Assembly: GCF_016786355.1 (NCBI RefSeq)
Contig: NZ_JADWYX010000017.1
Span: 1-64,000, forward strand
Length of the DNA stretch: 64,000 bases
From: Frankia sp. AgB1.9
GTDB taxonomy: Bacteria; Actinomycetota; Actinomycetes; Frankiales; Frankiaceae
Direction of reading: 5' to 3'
The notes beneath the pieces are model-generated. The model made no database searches. It worked only from the letters and a program-made list of their open reading frames with translations, and was not told the origin of the DNA. Positions 60,301 to 64,000 of this stretch are shown here, piece after piece; the first letter of the stretch is position 1; every line of letters starts with the position of its first letter. The position numbers and the translations under genes are program-made.

Positions 60301-61899
60301 GAGCTCCAGGGCAAGGTGGTCGTCTACGACGCAGGTGCCGCGGCATTCGTTCGGCGCGGTCCGGTCGACCGCGAGAACGTAGACGCCCGCCTCGGGACCG
60401 TCGCGAAGGACCGCCTTCATCCCGGGCAGGTTGCGCAGGGCGAGCGCGCCGTCCAGCAGGACGACCACGTCCACCTCGTGGCGGACATTGGTGTTCCCGC
60501 GCCGTTCGGCCAGCCGGATCGAGATCAGCTCGCGCAGCTCGCGGACGCGGTCGGCCCGCGTGGACGCCGTGTTCCCGACCCAACAGGGGAGATCGCCGGC
60601 TTCGCTGTCGTAGGTGTGCGGCAGCCAGGTCGCCCAGGAAAGGTCGGCGTCGTCGGTCGAGGTGATGAGCACGAGGCGCAGGTCGTCGGGGCTGCGCAGC
60701 GTACCGAGCTGGATCAGCAGCCAGCGGGCCAGCGATCCCGCGGTGGCCGCCGACCCGACGATGCCGAGGACTCCGACGGCGCGCAGGTCGACCGTCAGCG
60801 GAATCCCGCGTAGCTCAGGCTCCTGGAAGCCGGCCCACCGCTCGCCGCGGATCACGAACGATGGCGCGGCGGTGCCGACGCCGAGCCGCAGGGACAGTCC
60901 ATCTGGTGAGTCCGCGTTACGGGGCCACAGGTGCCGGCTGGCGCCGGTCGCCGCCAGTGTCACCTCGACGAGGTCTGGTGCCCGCGCCCGACGGGTCCGC
61001 TCCTCGTCGGCGATCCTTGCGCCGAGATCGCGGGCCACGCCGGCTGTGGCTTCTTCATAACGCCCGCGGTCCAGCCGGCGTTGGCGACGGTCGCTCACCT
61101 GGGTACCGATCACGCCCAGCGGGCCTAGCAGGCACATGAGCAGGACAAGCGTGCGGTGCGTGACCACGGCGAGCACCAGGCCCATCGCCACCGGAAGCAG
61201 CGCTGAGAGCCAGGTTCCCAGCCGGGAGGTGGGTGGCCGGGTCGGCGGAGCCGGCAGCACGATCTCGGCTGGGTGGACGGCCGGTGGGGAGATGAACGTC
61301 CGGTCGAAGTCGAGCCGGCCGTCACCACCCGGCTTCGTGGTCAGGCCGGCGGCCGGCAGCGGAACCCATTCGAGCCGGTCGGAACCGACCTGGAGCAGCG
61401 AGCCGGCCGACAGCGCGGCCGGTTCGGTCAGCCGTTCGCCATCGAGGAAGGTGCCGTTGAAGGAGCCGACGTCGACGGCCTCCGCTCGGCCCAGAACATC
61501 GATCTCGATCTCGACGTGCTCGCGGGAGGCCTGCTCGCAGTGCAGCACGAGGTCGGCGTCGCCGGTGCGGGCCGCCGTCCGCCGACCAGGCGGGAGCCAG
61601 GCGACGAGTCCCGTGTCGGGCCCGTCGAGGACCCGCAGCGCGCCGACAGCCCCCGGCTCCAGCGCGCGCTGGAGCGGGCCGGGCGCGCCGATGCTGACGG
61701 TCGCGCCCTGGAGCAGCGGGCTCTCCCCCACGGTGGCCGTCGGGTCGAGAAGCTGCTCGCCGACATAGCAGGGACGGCCGGCGGCGGGCAGCGGCAGCGC
61801 GGCCAGAACGGACGCGAGGGTGGTGGCGGGCTCCGCGGTGATCTCGACGTCACGGCTCGCGCCCGTGGACGCGTGTCGCACCGTCACCCTGATGATCAC
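57364..61899 (-). CDS. EccC/EssC-like type VII secretion ATPase with FHA domain
   Basis: This is a 1511-residue FtsK/SpoIIIE-type motor of type VII secretion. After a beta-rich start (about 1-80) lies an FHA domain (about 86-178: CEQASREHVEIEI, SFNGTFLDGERL), which binds phosphothreonine. Hydrophobic helices follow at about 229-266. The first ATPase has the complete Walker A LGGATGAGKSILLQTLV near 635 and LVLIDFKGGSAF. The second (AAGGPQSGRTTLAAAL near 975) and third (VSGPPGSGRTTAAATIV near 1325) carry Arg in place of Lys, as is usual for regulatory ATPase domains. GTG 61899 starts VIIRVTVRHAST. It would export the WXG100-like protein and the RHS toxin encoded across from it. Other Ecc genes are not in the window. 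Confidence 0.9.
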   Translation of the reverse strand: MIIRVTVRHASTGASRDVEITAEPATTLASVLAALPLPAAGRPCYVGEQLLDPTATVGESPLLQGATVSIGAPGPLQRALEPGAVGALRVLDGPDTGLVAWLPPGRRTAARTGDADLVLHCEQASREHVEIEIDVLGRAEAVDVGSFNGTFLDGERLTEPAALSAGSLLQVGSDRLEWVPLPAAGLTTKPGGDGRLDFDRTFISPPAVHPAEIVLPAPPTRPPTSRLGTWLSALLPVAMGLVLAVVTHRTLVLLMCLLGPLGVIGTQVSDRRQRRLDRGRYEEATAGVARDLGARIADEERTRRARAPDLVEVTLAATGASRHLWPRNADSPDGLSLRLGVGTAAPSFVIRGERWAGFQEPELRGIPLTVDLRAVGVLGIVGSAATAGSLARWLLIQLGTLRSPDDLRLVLITSTDDADLSWATWLPHTYDSEAGDLPCWVGNTASTRADRVRELRELISIRLAERRGNTNVRHEVDVVVLLDGALALRNLPGMKAVLRDGPEAGVYVLAVDRTAPNECRGTCVVDDHLALELTRGRGEPPLHGVAEGLDTELAEELARAIAPMRDRLSLGGTTASIPRQVRLLDLVGIQRPSAGAVAELWAAAPGPTTRVVLGADADGPVTIDLAGQGPHTMLGGATGAGKSILLQTLVTSLLLANTPDELNLVLIDFKGGSAFLPFENCPHVVALLRSTGETPADVFDQAAARRVLASVRAEVHRRERLLARHGGEIDEYWRARRSGRPTAPLPRLVLVFDEFARVLETSPDFLRELVNVAGKGRSLGMHLVLATQSLQGKLSAELKNNIDLRITLRQNEPADSVEVLGVPDAAAIPGRLRGRGMILFTKDETRAPRPFQSGYLGDPPPADGAPPARVRVVDWGALGLPRPEEKVDHGGAATDQTLTIRAIEEAAARADLPAPFRPLLPPLPADLTIADLAAAATTPAGATEIPVGLADEPAVQAQPPLVFDLAGTDRLLAAGGPQSGRTTLAAALITGMAARFRPDEAHVYVIERQPAGLDAYGALPHCGAVVSTAEPDRIRRLAAWLLEEVTTRLSTRAGPAGHGGTGGGPTAAGPGGGGRRPWIVLIVDGWEYFENRADPNFVETTPLQELREVIAAGPPVGVHVILLGGQDLAGGRTAALFTRRLLLPFGKEELRRLHYPTGTASPPDLPGRAVDAATGTHLQLARSHLSAARLTEYVTQLRLGPAVDDARGPDRRPEPDRAGFARQLGMASGSESSPAVNADGVRPPADFASATHRRAFVPPTAVAPLAFGLPRQFPSMPTRVRSDELPALHPAPSPTWLPLGIGGKDVATVGLDLFGPGPHALLVSGPPGSGRTTAAATIVQGLRRLGVGALVVAPPRSPLPALLGNDDPGIRLVRAGDVKDTQLREAAETFGDSRFAVIVDDCDHLTIEPTVVNFADARTLLEEAASPAAAGHKALILCGDATPILNGQRRSLLKVTNEIRTSGGLLLLTPTSPHTAREHNLRLEPDQLFPTPPGRAYLTIRGTATLIQLAT

Positions 61900-62346
61900 A
61901 CCAGGCTCGCCTCCGAGACCCGTGCCGCACCATGACCTGCCGCCGCGGTGACCCGCCGGCGTCGCGACCCCATGTCGCCGTGACCCGCTGCCGTGACCAG
62001 TGATGTGACCCAGTGATGCGACCCAAAACCAGACCCGCGCACGACGCCGAACTGGTGATCTTCTGTGCGCTGTCAGACTAGCCGGAAATCGTCCCGCTCC
62101 GGGCGGGGTTGAACCGCTCCGCATGCGGCCGGCCGCCGGCCCGAGGCGGGTCGACGGCCGAGCCGAGAGCTTCCGTTCTCTTTATGCCCCAGCGGTTATG
62201 AGTCGTCGGCAGAGGCGGTCGGCCAGCTCGGTGCCGGGGGTGTCGATGCGGCCGAGGGGTCGGGCCCGCCCTGGTCGAGCCGGAAGGGCGGGCAGACGTC
62301 GGTCATCAGGGCCGCGTAGGCGATGACCCGGGCGCGGTCCCCACCG
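61900..62346. other. Gap between EccC-like and channel genes
   Basis: No gene is supported in these 447 bp; short frames lack motifs and ribosome binding sites. It should carry the promoter of the leftward EccC-like gene. Confidence 0.45.
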
Positions 62347-64000
62347 TCAGCCGTCGCGTTCTTCCGGCTCGGCCGCGCCATTGGCGCCCGCGGGCGAGAG
62401 CGACTCCGAACGGCGCGCGTCGGCCGGGCGCTGGTTACGACGGATCATGTCGACGATCTCGGTCACCGGGCCGACCGCGAGCAGCTCGTCGCCGGCCCGC
62501 AACCGGGTGTGGCGGCTGGGCCGCAGGTTGGGACGGACCGGTCCCGCGCCGTTCACCGCCGGAACGGGAGTCTTCCCGTTGGACCCGGCCCTGTGCGGCT
62601 CCGCCGCGGCCGGCGAGGCGGCCGCGGAGGCCGCCGCGGTGACGGCCAGGATGCGGGCCCCGGTGGCCAGCTCGGCGAGGGTCGGGCCGACCAGGGCGGC
62701 ACCGGGCCGCACGACCATGCGAGCGACCAGGAACGGGGTGCGTTCGACGTAGAAGGTGCTGATGACGTCGTAACCGAGCGCCGCGCCGACGAAGTAGGGC
62801 GACGCGAGCGCCGCGGCACTGCGCACGGTGTGGATGTCGAAGCGACGCTCCACCTCCGAGGTCATCGACGAGTCGGCGACGCGCAGCACCACCCGCAACG
62901 CGGGCTCGTCGGGCCCGGCATCCGGGGTCGGGCCGGCCGCGACGCGGGCATGCCGCTGGTAGGACCGGCCGCCCGCCTTGCTGGCGGCGTGGCGGGCCGC
63001 AATCCGCTCGTCGCGCGCCTGGGCTAGCTCCTCATAGGCATCGCGCGCGGACAGCACGGTCTCCAGGTTGGCGACGCCGTCGCTGGTCAGAGCCGCGATC
63101 GCGGTCGCACGGCCGAGACCGGCCTGCAGCAGGGTGGTCCGCACCGTCGCGTCACCGATCACCACCGGCACGCCACGCTCACGCGCGACCGGCAGGAACC
63201 GGTTGTGCTCATCCCGCTCGATCACCACCACGGCCCGGCCGGCACGCAGTAGCCCTTCCATCGTCGCCGTGCCGATCTTGCCAAGCCCGCACAGCACCAC
63301 ATGGCCGCGCACGGTGCCGGCCCGGCCGCGACCGAGCGCCTTCTCCAGCTTCCGACTGATGATGACGTTGGTGATGAACGCGTAGATGACGGCGACCGAG
63401 AGGGCGCCGAACAGCATCAGAAGGATGCCGAAGGCCTGTAGCCAATGGCTCGCGTCGCCAAAGTTGAAGTCGCCGTAGCCGACCGTCGTCATCGTCTCGA
63501 CCGTCAGATAAAGCGCGTCGAAGGCGTCGAAGTCGGCCGGGGCGTCCGGGTCGTTGGCGGCGTAGGTCAGTCTCAGCACGACGGTGCTCAGGACGACGAG
63601 CGTGAGCACGGCGCCGAGCGCCCAGCGGAACGGGCCGTCGAACTCGCCGCGGATGGTCGCGAGTAGCGCCCGGGCCCGGCCGAGGGGTCCCTGGCCCGCC
63701 TCACTCCGCAGGATGGGGTTGGACCCGGACCGTTCCTGCCGTTTACGCGCGACGGCGGCGATCTCGGCGAAGGTGCGGGCATCGTGCATGCCCGCGACCG
63801 TCAGTCCGCGGGCGTCGAACTCGGCGAGACGGCCCAGCATCGTCAGCTGGTCCCCCGGTGCCAGCGGGATGTCTCGCGGTGGGCAGAGGACCGGGTCCCG
63901 GTCGGCCGGCCGGCGCAACGCGATCGGGGTGAGGTCGCCGTAGCGGGCCCGGAACGCGTCCGCTTCGTCGACGACCGCGTCGACGACCGCGAAGACCTCC
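62347..64000 (-). CDS. Potassium channel/RCK (TrkA-N) protein, 5' end outside window
   Basis: This gene runs off the right edge; about 551 codons are visible and the frame continues beyond 64000. Near the visible start is a soluble region (VVDEADAFRARYGDLTPIAL, PLAPGDQLTMLG) resembling an RCK C-terminal domain. Two membrane helices (ALGAVLTLVVLSTVVL and LQAFGILLMLFGALSVAVIY) flank the selectivity filter TVETMTTVGYGDF. A TrkA-N/RCK domain follows with the nucleotide-binding GHVVLCGLGKIGTATMEGLL and the acid VVVIERDEHN, then a second RCK-like half and a Ser/Ala-rich linker. It conducts K+ under NAD or nucleotide control. The Met at 63918 is an internal TTG, not the start. Confidence 0.88.
   Translation of the reverse strand, partial: EVFAVVDAVVDEADAFRARYGDLTPIALRRPADRDPVLCPPRDIPLAPGDQLTMLGRLAEFDARGLTVAGMHDARTFAEIAAVARKRQERSGSNPILRSEAGQGPLGRARALLATIRGEFDGPFRWALGAVLTLVVLSTVVLRLTYAANDPDAPADFDAFDALYLTVETMTTVGYGDFNFGDASHWLQAFGILLMLFGALSVAVIYAFITNVIISRKLEKALGRGRAGTVRGHVVLCGLGKIGTATMEGLLRAGRAVVVIERDEHNRFLPVARERGVPVVIGDATVRTTLLQAGLGRATAIAALTSDGVANLETVLSARDAYEELAQARDERIAARHAASKAGGRSYQRHARVAAGPTPDAGPDEPALRVVLRVADSSMTSEVERRFDIHTVRSAAALASPYFVGAALGYDVISTFYVERTPFLVARMVVRPGAALVGPTLAELATGARILAVTAAASAAASPAAAEPHRAGSNGKTPVPAVNGAGPVRPNLRPSRHTRLRAGDELLAVGPVTEIVDMIRRNQRPADARRSESLSPAGANGAAEPEERDG

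Overview
This window looks like chromosome of a very high-GC filamentous actinobacterium, most probably a Frankia-like member of the Frankiales. The signs are a conservon (NIT-domain kinase, Roadblock, DUF742, GTPase), a type VII export cluster, actinobacterial acyl-CoA genes and GC-rich third codon positions. The genus is inferred; no rRNA or tRNA gene was found.

Positions 1 to about 23,085 form an accessory region, visibly richer in A+T and mosaic, that reads as an integrated conjugative or mobilisable element. It has an Xre regulator with an ImmA-type metallopeptidase (371-1329), a DUF3846 gene, a small RHH-like protein, an orphan DNA methyltransferase, and two separate transfer modules. 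Each module joins a VirD4/TraD-like ATPase to a Replic_Relax protein (3674-7162 and 18694-22310). Cargo between the modules includes a secreted SGNH hydrolase, a two-component system, a membrane TPR protein, an IS701-type transposase remnant, a PIN-like nuclease and a coiled-coil protein. A related operator-like palindrome lies before xre and at the start of transfer module 1, suggesting ICEBs1-like control. The region ends at a perfect 15-bp hairpin, next to an alpha-hydroxy-acid dehydrogenase gene that has lost its 5' part. No integrase is visible.

Positions 23,090-47,000 look like core chromosome. A run of acyl-CoA genes (thiolase, acyl-CoA ligase, enoyl-CoA hydratase, acyl-CoA dehydrogenase) reads away from a second acyl-CoA dehydrogenase, and a KstR-type palindrome lies between them. 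Next come a NACHT NTPase, a 2OG-Fe(II) oxygenase, a conservon that runs into a coupled 17-codon frame and a thioesterase lacking its serine, a LuxR-type regulator, an ABC ATPase, a PaiB-like flavoprotein, a SnoaL-like protein, a truncated haemoglobin, and a DNA polymerase I-like gene broken by a frameshift.

Positions 47,000-64,000 carry an ArsR-SRPBCC pair and then a type VII secretion/polymorphic toxin locus: three small genes including a WXG100-like protein, a 1571-residue RHS toxin, its probable immunity gene, an AbiEi/DUF559-like protein and a 1511-residue EccC-like FHA-FtsK ATPase. A potassium-channel/RCK protein runs off the right edge.

The most unusual non-coding signal is a family of four 74-75 bp imperfect palindromes (23661, 35126, 44949, 57171). 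Three lie between convergent genes. A second pair of 63-bp palindromes (43641, 43745) shares the same core word in an inside-out arrangement.
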